A program made the position numbers and the translations under genes. Under the pieces are notes generated by a model. That model was not told the DNA's origin, ran no database searches, and saw only the letters and a program-made list of their open reading frames with translations. Below, piece after piece: positions 46,040 to 58,141 of a stretch of DNA of 64,000 nt. The first letter of the stretch is position 1; every line of letters begins with the position of its first letter. Origin of the DNA: Portulaca oleracea (Eukaryota; Streptophyta; Magnoliopsida; Caryophyllales; Portulacaceae). The stretch lies in contig CM055874.1 in NCBI GenBank assembly GCA_029582165.1, forward strand, positions 27,860,883 through 27,924,882, given 5' to 3'.

Positions 46040-46990
46040 GCTGAGAGTTATAGTGTCTTAACTGAGACATGTTTAGTGGTAGTCAGTTTTGATACTAGTT
46101 CAGTTTTGCTTAATATTATATTAATGTATACATGTGTTGGAGTGATCTAAAAGTATAGCCATAAAATAGACTCATTTAGGCAACTTCTCCCACTTGAAAG
46201 AACCCCAAAGCTTAAGAAATGAGTGAGACATGGACTTTTATTTAAGGATATTCAAGTTGAGCTACTGCTTGAAATCAGTGAGTACATCAGTTCGGTTTTG
46301 CTAAATAATGTATTAATTTGTGGATGTTTGGAGTAATCCAAAAATATGATCATAAACTAGATTAATTTAAGGAGCTTCTCCAACTTGAATGAACCCCAAA
46401 GCTTAAGAAATGAGTGAGATATGGACTTTTCATTAAGGACCTTCAAACTGAGCTAATGCCTGAAATCAGTGAGTACATCAGTTTGATTTTGCTAAATACT
46501 GTATTAATGTGTATATGTTTGGAGTAATCTAAAAATATGGTCATAAACTACACTCATTTAGGGAATTTCTCCAACTTGAACGAACCCGAAAGCTTAAGAA
46601 ATGAGTGAGATATGAACCTTTCTTTAAGGACCTTCAAACTGAGCTACTGCCTGAAATCAGTGAGTACATTAGTTCGGTTTTGCTAAATACTGTATTAATG
46701 GATGCATGTTTGGAGTAGTCTAAAAATATGGTCATAAACTAGACTAAATTTAGGAACTTCTCGAACTTGAATCACCCTCAAAGCTTAAGAAATGAATTAA
46801 TTATGGATTTTTATTTTATTATGGACCTTCAAACTGAGTTACTGCACGTAAATAGTGACTACCACAACCTTGTTTTGATGAAATCGGTATTAATGCATGA
46901 AAGTTTGAGGAAGTCTAAAAAGATGATCATAGACTAGGGACATGTTAGGAACCTCTCAAAGTTGAAGCAACACAAAAGCTTAAGAGATGA
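46040..46990 (+). repeat. Tandem array of ~191-bp units
   Basis: The anchor AAAGCTTAAG(A)AATGAG occurs at 46207, 46398, 46589, 46780 and 46975: spacings 191, 191, 191 and 195. Each unit also holds GAGCTACTGCNTGAAATCAGTGAGTAC, given here in two overlapping parts (GAGCTACTGC, GAAATCAGTGAGTAC), and GTTTTGCTAAATA(A/C)TGTATTA. Units diverge increasingly to the right. No coding potential. Confidence 0.88.
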
Positions 46991-47699
46991 GCTGGTACGA
47001 ACTTTTATTAACGGCAGAAATTATGTAAATGTTACCGGAGATTAGCTACAAATTAAAGGTACAAAGACTATGGGAATTAATGTTTGATCATGGAACATAA
47101 AATGGAAAGTAAAATGGATGATACACATCATGGGGAAGCTGGTGTTCCAAGGTCCACCAGTCAATGCCCAAAACTAAAGACCGGTTGTAAGCATGCTTGG
47201 AGAAGCCAATGTTTCGAGGTTCATCAGTCAAAGCCTGAACTTTTGATCGATCATGACTCGAGGGTCATAAGATGGGTGAATGACCTAGCCAAGCATTAAC
47301 CAAATGTTATGTGCACCTATAAGTTATGATGTTCAGTGATAGGGAGACGTCCGACGGGCATCACCAGTTGCTGAGGCAATATTAATGATAAGAAATCTTA
47401 AAAGCATATGAATGACTCGTCTCTATACTTATCTAAGTGATAACTCCATGACTATGTTCCATGTTAGGTCCCTTGACCACTGAGGCAAGTTTGGGAACTT
47501 GAAGGGAACAAGTGGCACAATTAGTGAAGGTACGAGAATCTGGGTTAGGGGTGTAGTTAAATAGGGAGGAAGAAATGCCTAATGGTTGTAACTTGTAAGC
47601 TTTATGTATTCCCATAATGACCCAAGAAAACTCCACGAGCTCTATCTTATACTTGTAAAGCCACCTATAATGAAAAGCAACCCTCATCCCCCTGCCCCC

Positions 47700-48160
47700 C
47701 CCCCCATAATAACAAAAGCTAACGACATTAAAGTTAGGGAACCAAGGGGAATTAGTCATGAGGGCCTTGAATATTGGTCGATTGCTATCAAGGAAGACGC
47801 CAATCCGAGGCTCACCCGACCCATCTTGAGAAACCCGAAGCATGCCTACGAGGGAGTACCTACGGAAGTTGATGATAAGCCATCGTGTATGGAAGATGGC
47901 CCCAGGATCCCAATCAGCTAAGGTCGAACCTTTAGATCTCAGGGTTACCCCTAACAGCAATAAGGCTAAAAACTTAACAAATTTAATACTCCTCCCAATT
48001 CGCTAATTTTTGGTTGTCGGTCTGAGATTTTCATAAGTCTTTGTTTTATAATGCCTTGAGTATTAATTGGTAGATTCATAACAAGGATGACGCCTGATCA
48101 AGGCTCACCCGACCCATTCTGCGAAACTCGAGGTATGTCTTCGAGTTAATACCTATGATT
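47700..48160 (+). repeat. Diverged direct repeat
   Basis: GGCTCACCCGACCCAT followed by GAAAC(C/T)CGA and a TAC-CTA segment occurs at about 47809 and 48102, with similar flanks. The rest of 47000-48370 shows no gene that I can support; the open frame at 47433-47960 (minus) has no recognisable domain and contains a C-homopolymer. Confidence 0.6.
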
Positions 48161-48373
48161 GCTCTTACTAATTCTCTTTTCTATGATTGCTCAAATATCC
48201 GATAAATTGACTAATTATACTAATGATAAAACAATAATCCATATATTAGATTCATCATTTATAAATATTTGGCAACACTAGTCAACTTACGTATTTAAAT
48301 CTCATGTCTACTATGAACGAAATTCCCTACTACTAATAATGGAATTCTCGTTCTTTTCAGAACATTTTTTAAC

Positions 48374-48696
48374 TTAGCATGTGTTTGGTTGGGATGGAAA
48401 TCATTTTCTGGGAAATAATTTTCCCATTTTCCGGTGTTTGGTGACCGGAAAATGGAGAAAACCATTTTCCAAGAAAATAATTTTCCCCCACCCCTTTGTA
48501 AAGTATTTTCTTGACTCAAACCTAATGAAAAGAATTTCCCTCCTCTCTCTCTCTCTCTCGTTCTCTCTCTCTCTCTTCTTTCGTTCTCTCTCCCTTCTTT
48601 CTCTCTCTTCACCATTCTCTCTCATGCACCGGTTTAAATATTTCTCTCTCTCTCTCTCTCCCCACCAGTACTCTCTCATACACCTGTTTTAGTATC

Positions 48697-48736
<40 letters not shown>

Positions 48737-48947
48737 TACACACACATGATACACACACATTTTAATATATATATATATGTCTCCTTATTGTCAAACATGT
48801 GAAAATTGATTTCCAGGAAAATCATTTTCCTATGTACCAAACATGGGAAGATATCAAATGATGCAAATTCATTTTCAAAGAAAATTATTTTATAAGGAAA
48901 ACCATTTTTCTATAAAACAATTTTCCTTCGTACCAAACACACGCTAA
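48374..48947. mobile_element. MITE with TTAGC(A/G)TGTGTTTGG ends
   Basis: Inverted ends TTAGCATGTGTTTGGT and (reversed right) TTAGCGTGTGTTTGGT. Internal blocks (GGAAAATCATTTTCC, AATTTTCC) are also inverted. The middle holds (TC)n and (CA)n runs at 48545-48755. Confidence 0.75.
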
Positions 48948-49297
48948 ATTTTTTTTTTATATGCAATTCTAAGTTTCAACCATTTCTTAACATAATAATA
49001 CGTGACAGTTCAAAGTTGACTTGTTAAGTTATTTAATGTTTGAATGATATCCCTATGGATTATTAAAATATATTTATATTGAAAAAAAGATACATTTTAA
49101 TTTCTTTGTGAAACGGATAAAGAGAGACTACAAGACTAAGGAATCCTTCTGAAACATTTATATGATTTTAATAGCCAACAGTAATAATAACAGTTTGGTA
49201 ATGCTTGTGAGTTGTGATGCAAGAATAATTGAGTCATTAAATGAAGAATAATCAACAGATAATTATTTACAATAAAAATAGTAATATAAAAAATTAT

Positions 49298-49525
49298 AGT
49301 AGGCCTGCATAAATGAATAACTGAAATAAAAATGGGAGTATGATATGAGATCATTAATCAGGACATTGTCACATTGGACAAAATGATTGGAGACATAATG
49401 GATAAGTGTAATTACGTGGATATTAAAATATTTAAAATATAATTAATTATGGGGCCATCTCAAATGACAAATACCTCGATGATTCTCATATTTTTGACTT
49501 TTTGTTTCATAAACTAGTATTGTAT
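49298..49525 (+). repeat. Dispersed repeat A, copy 1
   Basis: Shares AAAATGGGAGT, GAGATCATTAAT(C/T)AGGACA and TTGGAGA blocks in order with 55400-55618. No gene or element ends recognised. Confidence 0.75.
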
Positions 49526-50114
49526 ATGCTGTGTAATGCATAGGAAAGTTTGCAGTATTTATATGTGATTTATTTTTTGAAGTAATTTTACAATAATTAT
49601 CAATTCAAATAAAAAAGAAATACAATAATTTGACCCTCATTATTTTTGTATTTTGTTTTTACAATTTGTCTTTAAAATATAGTAGTGAAAGATACTAAAA
49701 TCTATATTTATTTTCAATATTGTCTTAATTATACATCTTAAAGAACAATAGTAATTTTTTTATTAGTCAAATTGAATAAATGAAAACAGCTCTATAATTC
49801 CTTTCAAATCTTTCTCAATAACATCCAAAAAAACATTTAATCTTAAACATTGGAATAAACTGTTAAGTTAATAGAAACTATATGTAGACATAATAAACAC
49901 AATGTTGTTCGAAAATTATTTTCATTAAATAAATATAATTATTTTAAAAGTAACTAAAATAAAAACTTTAGAGAAATTATAAAGCTAGTATTTAGTAGTA
50001 ATTAACTAATAATCATAATTTTAAAAATATTTATTAATTCTAAAATCTAAGCATATGTCAATAATCACAACATCAATCAAAATAAAATTACATTAATTTT
50101 TTTTTAATAACAGA
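49526..50114. other. Gene-free AT-rich spacer
   Basis: Nothing recognisable; very AT-rich. Confidence 0.6.
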
Positions 50115-50397
50115 GAGATTAATTTACATTTTTTATTATAATGTTAATAATTTTTTTTTATAATTATCAAAGAAAACATAGAGCAATAATATAGGTTTCT
50201 TATGGTAGTAATTTTACACTTTAATAACCTTGTAAAAAAAATTACACTTTAATATCTCTTAGATTTTACTTTAATATGTTTTTTTTATATTGGGATTGAT
50301 ATAATATAATAGTAAATTTGGTGGAAGAAAGACTAACTAAGGAATATTTTTTTTATAAAAAGCTAATGAATATTATTTAATCGTGTGTAATAATAAT
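50115..50397 (+). repeat. Dispersed repeat B, copy 1
   Basis: Matches 55065-55315 (GAAAGACTAACTAA, AAAAAGCTAATGAATATTAT). Ends where LTR-like copy 2 begins at 50398. Confidence 0.75.
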
Positions 50398-50720
50398 TGT
50401 AACGCCTCGAAAATTCAATTATGAAAAAGTAAAACATTGACTAATGGTAACAGCGGAAGTCTCAATTTTTTTCTTTTTAATTGGGCGTTACTGCTGTATC
50501 CTCGAAGGGTTACTAGGCAAGAAAGAGAAAAACTAACTAATCATTAATTACTTCAATTTAATAAACAAAAGCACTTTCAAATTCTAGAACAATATAAACT
50601 AAACATCAACTAACTTCAAATCTAAAACACAAATTAAACTAAACTTTATTCATAGAACTTCTAACTTCAATCTATCGTCCTCACTTCTAATTCCCGTTCC
50701 CACCACAGACTTCACCTAAA
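50398..50720. repeat. LTR-like sequence starting TGTAACGCCTCG, copy 2
   Basis: Same start as 44692 (TGTAACGCCTCGAAAATTCA) and alignable for about 300 bp. Beyond it to about 52650 the sequence continues without coding content and contains the 74-bp tandem repeat. It interrupts, or abuts, dispersed repeat B. Confidence 0.5.
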
Positions 50721-51153
50721 AATAAAACATTTAAAAACATGAGGAGGACTCAATAATGTCTACCCCTAACTGTCAAAACAGTTTAAAATCCATTTCAATT
50801 CATTTTAGGGGGAGAAGTGAACAAGTCAAACTTTTTCATAACTCATTTGAATCCCAACCCCAAAATAACACAGTTCAGAAATAATAGAATTTTGAAAATA
50901 ACCAAATAACCTTTCAACTCAGAAATCACAACGTTCCATAAATCTTAAACTGAATTTCAATCTCATAAACAACATCAGATCTCAGAATATTCCTTTTTAG
51001 AAAACACAACAGAATTTTATCATGTGGGCGTGATTTGCCTACATAATCATAATCACAATCTCAAAATCATAACAGGATCTCAAATCCTCATAATTAGAAC
51101 ATGGATGGCCATCCTAGAATCAAAATCACATGTGTGCACACTCAATCTCATAA

Positions 51154-51350
51154 CATATCAGGACTCACCGATCTCTTGATAACTCCCTGCAGGAACAGAT
51201 CCCGGTCTTTGGTTCGTTAGCCGCAAACATATCGGGACTCTCCGATCTCTTGATAACTCCCTGTAGGAACAAATCCTGGTCTTGGGTTCGTTACCTGCAA
51301 ACATATCAGGGACTCCCCTAATCTCTTGATAACTCCCTTGGTTTCACTTT
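51154..51350 (+). repeat. Tandem repeat, 74-bp unit, about 2.6 copies
   Basis: CATATC(A/G)GG(G)ACTC starts at 51154, 51228 and 51302. Units contain GATCTCTTGATAACTCCCTG and GGTTCGTTA. Confidence 0.88.
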
Positions 51351-52676
51351 GATTTTTTAGTATCTTATGAATCTCGATCGTCAAACCTTTAAATAAAACC
51401 CACCCAATTTTCCAAAATCGATAGAAAGAAACTTAGAGTTTAAATGTTTGTCACATTTTACTCAACTCAGAAAACGACTCACAGACATCCAAATTAGACA
51501 GTCTAATTTCATAGAAATCCCCTACGGGATGCATACTTCATAAAACAAATTTAAACCAAAAAACAAATAAATAAGCATCCCAATGGGGATTAGAGCATGG
51601 ACATTACCTGAATTTCTTCACTTCACTGCACTTCACTTCTACGAACACACTTGACCTCACTAAAACGAGTCGCTCTAGATCGCGCTTATAAATAGAATAA
51701 ATTCTATAATTAATAACGTCCTCTCGAAGTTAGTACTCACTACCATTTACCTAACCCACCCTAGGAACACTATAGATTACCATAATTCAAATAATAACAA
51801 TATTTGAGCCACACAAGACATTCATATAACTAAAACATATTGATAATCACATAAAAACTTGACAGATTTCTATGCTTGTATTGCAAAGGCCATAACTCAA
51901 CTTCCCGACACCCTATGGACTTGGTTCTAGACTTTTTGGAAATCTCGGAATGTCTACTACAACTCTTATGTTGACTCTGAGACCTAAAACACACTCTAAG
52001 GGTCCCGAAAATAGCTAACAATCAAACTTGTCCAGATCTGACCTAGGTCGGATAATTAGGTCATAACTCGAACTATATACCTCGAAAGCTCGATACGTAA
52101 AATTCCTTTGAAAGCTAATATCCTAGGGAGCATCCAGACCGAACGGTTCAGTTTAAGCTCGACTACGATTTATGGTGGGTGCTCGAATACGACCTATCAA
52201 AACTGTCCTGAAATTTATTTTGTATTTCACATTTAACTCTAATCAACTGACTCCAACTTGGACACCTAAAAATCTAACCAAGGTCAAAAGACACCCTTTA
52301 ACCCTCTTAACCCAAAAGACCAACTCTTACAAACCAATCAACACAAAATTTCTGAAATAAACACATTAATTCTCAATTAAACACATAAACCTAAAACTCA
52401 CACTAATAACCAAGATAAACTAAACTTTGAGCATATAAATCTCATGAAAACATAACAAAACAAAAGGCCAAATTAACACCAATAAAAACCAAACTTAAAC
52501 TTTTTTAAGTAAGGAAAACACGATAATAACATGATAATCATGTAAGCACGTACTAATATTATAAATACATAAGATTTGAAACTTTACTAAAAATAATACG
52601 TTATAAACTTTATAAAAACATTTAAGAGGTGTTTTAAACACCGTCTAAAGTAGCTAAAACATAACTTTTAAGTATA

Positions 52677-52740
52677 CTAGTCTAGCCAGCGTGTGCTCTG
52701 CACGCGCTGACTCGACAATTATAAATCTAAATTTTAATAT
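52677..52740 (-). mobile_element. Possible Helitron 3' terminus
   Basis: On the minus strand a hairpin (GCGTGCAGAGCACACGC) is followed eight bases later by CTAG and then T, the arrangement expected at a Helitron 3' end (hairpin, then CTRR, insertion before T). No 5' TC end or Rep/helicase could be found to the right (52740-55060 is AT-rich with simple repeats). Confidence 0.35.
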
Positions 52741-53795
52741 ATTGAATAAAAATTTCCTACATATTATAAAATTTTAAATTTTATTTAATTTAATTAAGCT
52801 TAAAATTTGATTCAATGGTCACTTATTTGTTTCTGGAAAAATACAACAAACATCTAACTAAATTGATCAAATATAATTAACTGATATAAAATAAATATTT
52901 TGATTTTATCTTTCCAAAAATATTTCATACAAATGCAAGTCTAAAATAAAATAACATTGTTATTTAATGACTAATGGTTTATAATAAACATTGAAACTAT
53001 GTTGCAAATAAGTCAACACATTATATGCTTTAGCTATGGTACTATAGAAGCATTGACTTAATGACCTTTGTAATCAAATTACATAACATACCAACTCTCA
53101 TTTATGAATCTTAAAAAAGGTTGTATTTCCTTGTACAATGAAACACTTATAATTTAAGCAATGTTATTGAAAAAAAATAATGTTATTTACAACTAATATA
53201 TGCTCACATATATGATTGAATACCTTTCGATGTAAGAACAATATATAATGCACATTGCCTATTCCTATCTTCACTTACTTATATCGATAATTTAACTATA
53301 ATATCAATTAAACTAGTCATGATATATTTATCTTCGTATATTATAATTTCACTCGCAAAAATTAAATTTGCAATAAAATCATTAATTAAATAGCTAAACA
53401 TTTATATTTTTTTAATTGAATAGGGTTTAAGTCGTTCTGATATTCATATTACATTACTGTAAAGTTCTATTTTTATAAACCACAATTATGAGTAGGATTA
53501 AAACAAAGTATATGTAATATTACTTAATATTTAGGCATCACAATCAAGTTTGTAAAATCAGGATCCTAGTTAGAATTCATGGAGTAGTTAAGTTCGATCT
53601 AAACTCACGTAGGTTCGTGGATCACAATGTAGATCATAGAATCACATCGGGGATTTTAGATCATAAAATCGTAGGATTGTAGATTCGGATCGTGATTATA
53701 ATAACTATGACCATAATATAATTAGGATATATGTTAATAGATGGAATAAATTAAAAAGTAGTATTCAAATATATATTACAAATAATAGTATTACT

Positions 53796-53862
53796 AACAA
53801 CAACAACAACAATAACAACAACAACAACAACACCACCAACAACAACAATAACAACAAGAAAA
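53796..53862. repeat. (CAA)n microsatellite
   Basis: Imperfect CAA/ACA run. Confidence 0.9.
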
Positions 53863-54032
53863 TAAAAATCAAATCGGTTCTTTTAAAGAGGTATGATGAT
53901 AAATATGTATTGTAATAATAATAATGGCAATAATAATAATACTAAATATTTGTGCATCACAATATAATTATGATATCATGTTAAAAGAGGGAATAAAAAT
54001 TGAAATAAAATAATATTCAAATATAGATGGCA

Positions 54033-54136
54033 AATAATAGTACTACTAATAATAACAAAAATAACAACAACAATAAGGAAATATATAGTAGTAGTAGCAG
54101 TAGTAGTAGTAGTAGTAGTAAGGAAACAAACGTGAA

Positions 54137-54182
<46 letters not shown>

Positions 54183-54192
54183 GTTAGTAGTA

Positions 54193-54234
<42 letters not shown>

Positions 54235-54292
54235 GTTAGTAGTAGTAATAATAATAATGATAATAATAATAATAATGATAATAATAATTAAT
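54033..54292. repeat. Long compound (AAT)n/(AGT)n microsatellite
   Basis: About 260 bp of trinucleotide repeats. Open frames across it (poly-Asn, poly-Ser, poly-Ile, poly-Tyr) are repeat artefacts. Confidence 0.95.
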
Positions 54293-54775
54293 AATTTTGG
54301 ATGAAGTGGAAATTTTAGAGAGGGTAGGAATGTAAATTTTAAAAATTGGTAGGGATATTTTGGGAAAACAACATTTAGGACATCCATGGCCTTACCTCCT
54401 TTTATATGATGGTAGAAAATAAATATTTAATTTAAAACTATAATAACTCGTAAAATAATCTACAATTAAACAATTTCCTTAAGAATATGAAGTTAAACGA
54501 GATTAAAACAACGAGTATACTTAATTAATCAAACAAACATGTATTATAACTCAAACATAATCAATAAACTAAAATTGGACAGTTAAAACTATAGCAAATC
54601 TAACCCTAACTTATTTTTTATCACCTCATGCATACTTACAATTCTAATAAAGACATGTTTAAACATACTAATCTTTAAAAATATAAACATGCTCATGATA
54701 ATATACTTGAAACAGAAGATTAATAATAATCACAAAGATAATAATAATAATAACATAATTATTGAAAATCTTCAT

Positions 54776-55060
54776 AATGATCACAAATTCTCAATCTTTT
54801 ATCGTATCTTATACATAGGGACAAATTTTGATACTTTGTATTTTATATTTATTTTAATTTCATATGGCAGTGACCATATTTGTAATGTATTCACCATTTT
54901 TTTCTAATAAGAAATAATATTTTACTTGTGTTGTAACTTGTAAATAACAATAATGATCTCAAATTCTCAATCTTTTATGTTATACATTGAGAAAGATTTT
55001 AACACTTTGTATTTTATGTTCCTTTTAATTTCATATGGTGTCTAAATCACTTTTGTAATT
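54776..55060 (+). repeat. Imperfect tandem duplication
   Basis: CAAATTCTCAATCTTTTAT followed by TATACAT and TTAATTTCATATGG occurs at about 54784 and 54959 (spacing about 175 bp). Confidence 0.7.
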
Positions 55061-55064
55061 ATTA

Positions 55065-55315
55065 ATTTACATTTTTTTTATCATAATATTAATTTAAAGT
55101 TTACTTTCTTTTTACAATTATTAAATAAAACATAGAACAATAATATACATTTTTTTAATGGGAGTTTTACACTTTAACATCTCTTAAAACTTAGTTTAAT
55201 ATATTTCTTTATATTGAGATGGATATATTATAATGGGAGAAAGACTAACTAATAAATATTTTTATAAAAAGCTAATGAATATTATTTTAATAGTGTATTA
55301 GTATTTGTAACCTTG
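55065..55315 (+). repeat. Dispersed repeat B, copy 2
   Basis: See 50115-50397; here B lies before A, whereas at 49-50 kb A lies before B. Confidence 0.75.
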
Positions 55316-55399
55316 TATGGGTTTGTTATTTGTTAAGTTGACATTTGTGTCATTAAAGAAGCATTAGCTAAGTGGTAATCACTCTCAACTTTTATACCA

Positions 55400-55618
55400 T
55401 AGTGGGCCTGCGTAAATAAACATCTAAAATAAAAATGGGAGTGTGATCTGAGATCATTAATTAGGACATTGTCACATTGAACAAAATGATTGGAGATGTA
55501 ATGGATAAGTGTGATTACACGGATATTAAAATATTCGAAATATATAATTAATTATGGTGCCCATTTCAAATGACAAATGCCTTGATAATTGCCATGTTTT
55601 TGTTTCATAAATAAGTAC
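55400..55618 (+). repeat. Dispersed repeat A, copy 2
   Basis: See 49298-49525. Confidence 0.75.
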
Positions 55619-55856
55619 TACCTCCATTCCTAAGTATCACAAAAATTATTTTTAGGAGTCCAAAATATATATAGAAAATTGAGTAAAAAATTAGACTTAA
55701 ACAAATACACCCTTTCACATCGAAGAGGAAGAAATAATTTTCTTATTCATTAATAAGGGTAAAATAGATATTTTAATTATTGAAATTGTAAAATTGACAA
55801 ATAAACATGGACAAGATAGTTAGAAATTTGACACTAATTTGGAGATGGAGGTTGTA
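55618..55856. mobile_element. Stowaway-like MITE
   Basis: Ends TACCTCCATTCCTAAGTATC and (reversed) ACCTCCATCTCCAAATTAGT; about 235 bp. 55857-56344 holds no feature that I can support. Confidence 0.65.
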
Positions 55857-57159
55857 TCTTAATTATAACCCTAGCCAAGGAGCCATCATTGTTCTTATTA
55901 GGTTGTACTAATTATTTCTAATTTGGCCTTTGGATAATTCATTATTTCTATACATACGAGTCTTTTGCCCATTCTTTCGAATAGGAGTCTGTTTATGTAA
56001 ATAGATGCAATAGAAAGGACATAGATATAGATAAATGCAAGCACAAATAATATAATGGAAAAAATGACAAAATTATATATAAAAAAATATAACGGAAGTA
56101 AATATCAAGTATGAATTCAAACAACGTAATTATTTAAAATGAAAAATAAATGACAATATCAAAACATAATCAGATATAAAGAAAACAACAGTATAGTTCT
56201 CATGATCTTACAAAAAAATCTCACAAACTTGCAGAAAAATTACACAAACATGATACAATTTAACATCCAAAAAGAGCATAGATAACATACAATTCAATTC
56301 GTTTTCAACATTTAAATAATTAATCATTACACACAGGCACTCACACTATATATATATAGGGAATAGATAGGGTGAGAATGTGTTTTTTGTGAGAATGAGA
56401 GAAGAGTGAATAAGAACCATTGGATGAGAGATCAAGGACCAGGAAAAAAACACACTTTTCCTTTTATTTTCCAAGCCTCACGTGAGTGTTAATGCAGAAA
56501 AAAAAACAAAAAAAAAGGATGGGAAATTGTGCAGGCATGTGGCTTGACGGCTCGTGGAGTACATAGGAATTGGATGATCGTAATCATCTTCAACCCTTCC
56601 ATCTTCCTAATTGCAAAAACCCAACCTGTTGAGATTAATCTAGAAATTTTTGCTGCCATTTACGTTAGATTTCAGAAAGGGCAAAAACAAAGGGTTTGCT
56701 ATGGAGGATCATTTCTTCGTCCATGGCTGGGATGAATACCGAAGGTGATAGTATGGGGTGAGTTGGAGCGTCTTCCATGGCTGACTGGTGGTTTCGTCCT
56801 CCATGGCTGTGGTGTTTTGTTCCTCTTTTTTTTTTTTTGTGTTGGTAGAAGAAGATGAGAATCCCTAAAATTGACTCATGTTTTTTTTTTTTTTTGTTTC
56901 TGAGTTGATAGAATGGACATGGAACAAGAGGATTTGCATGTGCGTGTCGTATTGTTTTGAATTCGTTGCAATTTGAATTAGAGGGGCACTACAAGAATGA
57001 CTCACTTGCGCCACCAAAGTGGCCACGGGAAGCAAGTTTTGGTGGACAGATTTTACATCAATGTTTGTAATCCATAGATCCAAAGTTTGTTTGCCATGGA
57101 AGTAATTCTTTAGTGGCCAATTAAGAAAATAATCCCTTGTTAACCATGGAATTAAAGTT

Positions 57160-57600
57160 AATCGTGGCTAGTTTGTGAATTTGGCCATGACAAAAACATT
57201 TTGTGGTCAGTAGTTGTGGCTAGTTTGTGAATTTGGACATTATAAAAATATATTGTGGCCAATAGTCGTGACTAGTTTGTAAATTTGACCATGATAAAAA
57301 TATCTTGTGACCAATAGTCATGACTAGTTTGAAAATTTGGCCATGATGAAAATATATTGTGGCCAATAGTCATGGTTAGTTTGAAAATTTGGCCATGATA
57401 AAAATATATCGTGGCTAGTTTGTGAATTTAGCCATGATAAAAATATTATGTGGCCAATAGTCATTACTAGTTTAAAAATTTGGCCATTATAAAAATATAT
57501 TGTGGCCAATAGTCATGGCTAGTTTGAAAATTTGGCCATGATAAAAATATACTGTGGGTAGTTTGTGGATTTGGCCATGAAAAAAAATAGTTGGTGGCCA
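57160..57600 (+). repeat. ~53-bp tandem repeats inside the CACTA
   Basis: About eight diverged units, each GTGGCCAATAGTCATG then GCTAGTTTG then AATTTGGCCATGATAAAAAT. They probably expanded from the subterminal GTGGC motif. Confidence 0.85.
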
Positions 57601-57842
57601 ATTGTTTATATTTGCCATTGAAAAATCATTTTGATGGCTCGAAGGTTCAACTTCATATGCTCCTACAAAATATTTTTGGTGGCCAAACTTGTTGAGTATT
57701 ATTAGTGATTAGTAATGACTGTGAATACTGGATATTTTTATTAGATGAAATAAACTTTTTTCTTGCTGGTGATTTACAATGGTGCCAACAAGTCACTAGA
57801 AAAGTCGTGGCTAGAAATTCTGCATACTATGAATAGTATTGG

Positions 57843-58141
57843 TATAACACCCCGGGTATATGGTTAAGTGTGGGCTTAAAAGGATTGAAATGACACTTAT
57901 ATCCCCAAGATACACCTTCTTTCATGGTAGCTCATCCGTTCGGAACTCCTCAGTTAAGCGTGCTTGGGTGGGACCGTGGGAGTAGTATCAAGATGGGTGA
58001 CCTCCTGGGAAGTTTTCCCAGGCAATGTGTCAGCAAGGACAAAGCATGCTCGAAAGACTCGCAGTGATTCGTGGGACCAGCCAGCAAACCTTGAAGCAGT
58101 TATCGGTAATGTCCGCGGCCCGGAGGGGTCGGGGCGTTACA
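57843..58141 (+). mobile_element. Solo LTR of a Cassandra-type TRIM element
   Basis: 299 bp, starts TATAACACCCCGGG (TG changed to TA) and ends GGGGCGTTACA, with duplication ATTGG (57838-57842 and 58142-58146). The middle is a 5S rRNA-like segment, the defining feature of Cassandra, whose LTRs carry a 5S-type polymerase III promoter. Confidence 0.88.
57925..58030 (+). ncRNA. 5S rRNA-like domain in the Cassandra LTR
   Basis: Matches the 3' two-thirds of plant 5S rRNA: CGGAACTCCTCAGTTAAGCG, box A (AGTTAAGCGTGCTTGGG, 57952-57968), intermediate element region (GAGTAGTA, about 57980) and box C (GATGGGTGACCTCCTGGGAA, 57992-58011). The stretch after box A differs (TGGGACCGTG). The 5' part of 5S is not recognisable, and no T-run terminator follows at the usual place, so it is not a functional rRNA gene. 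In Cassandra such domains can recruit polymerase III. Confidence 0.85.

Noticed and set aside
46040..46990. CRISPR-like array
   Set aside because: 191-bp contiguous units without spacers in a plant genome; an ordinary tandem repeat.
47433..47960. 175-codon minus-strand frame as a gene
   Set aside because: No domain or splice context; it spans a C-homopolymer and one unit of a non-coding direct repeat.
48295..48692. Arg/Glu-rich and Ser/Leu-rich open frames
   Set aside because: They arise from (TC)n inside a MITE.
54027..54387. Asn/Ser- and Ile/Tyr-rich open frames
   Set aside because: Pure products of trinucleotide microsatellites on both strands.
57925..58030. A genuine 5S rRNA gene
   Set aside because: The 5' third is missing, there is no terminator T-run at the usual place, and LTR-type ends with an ATTGG duplication enclose it.
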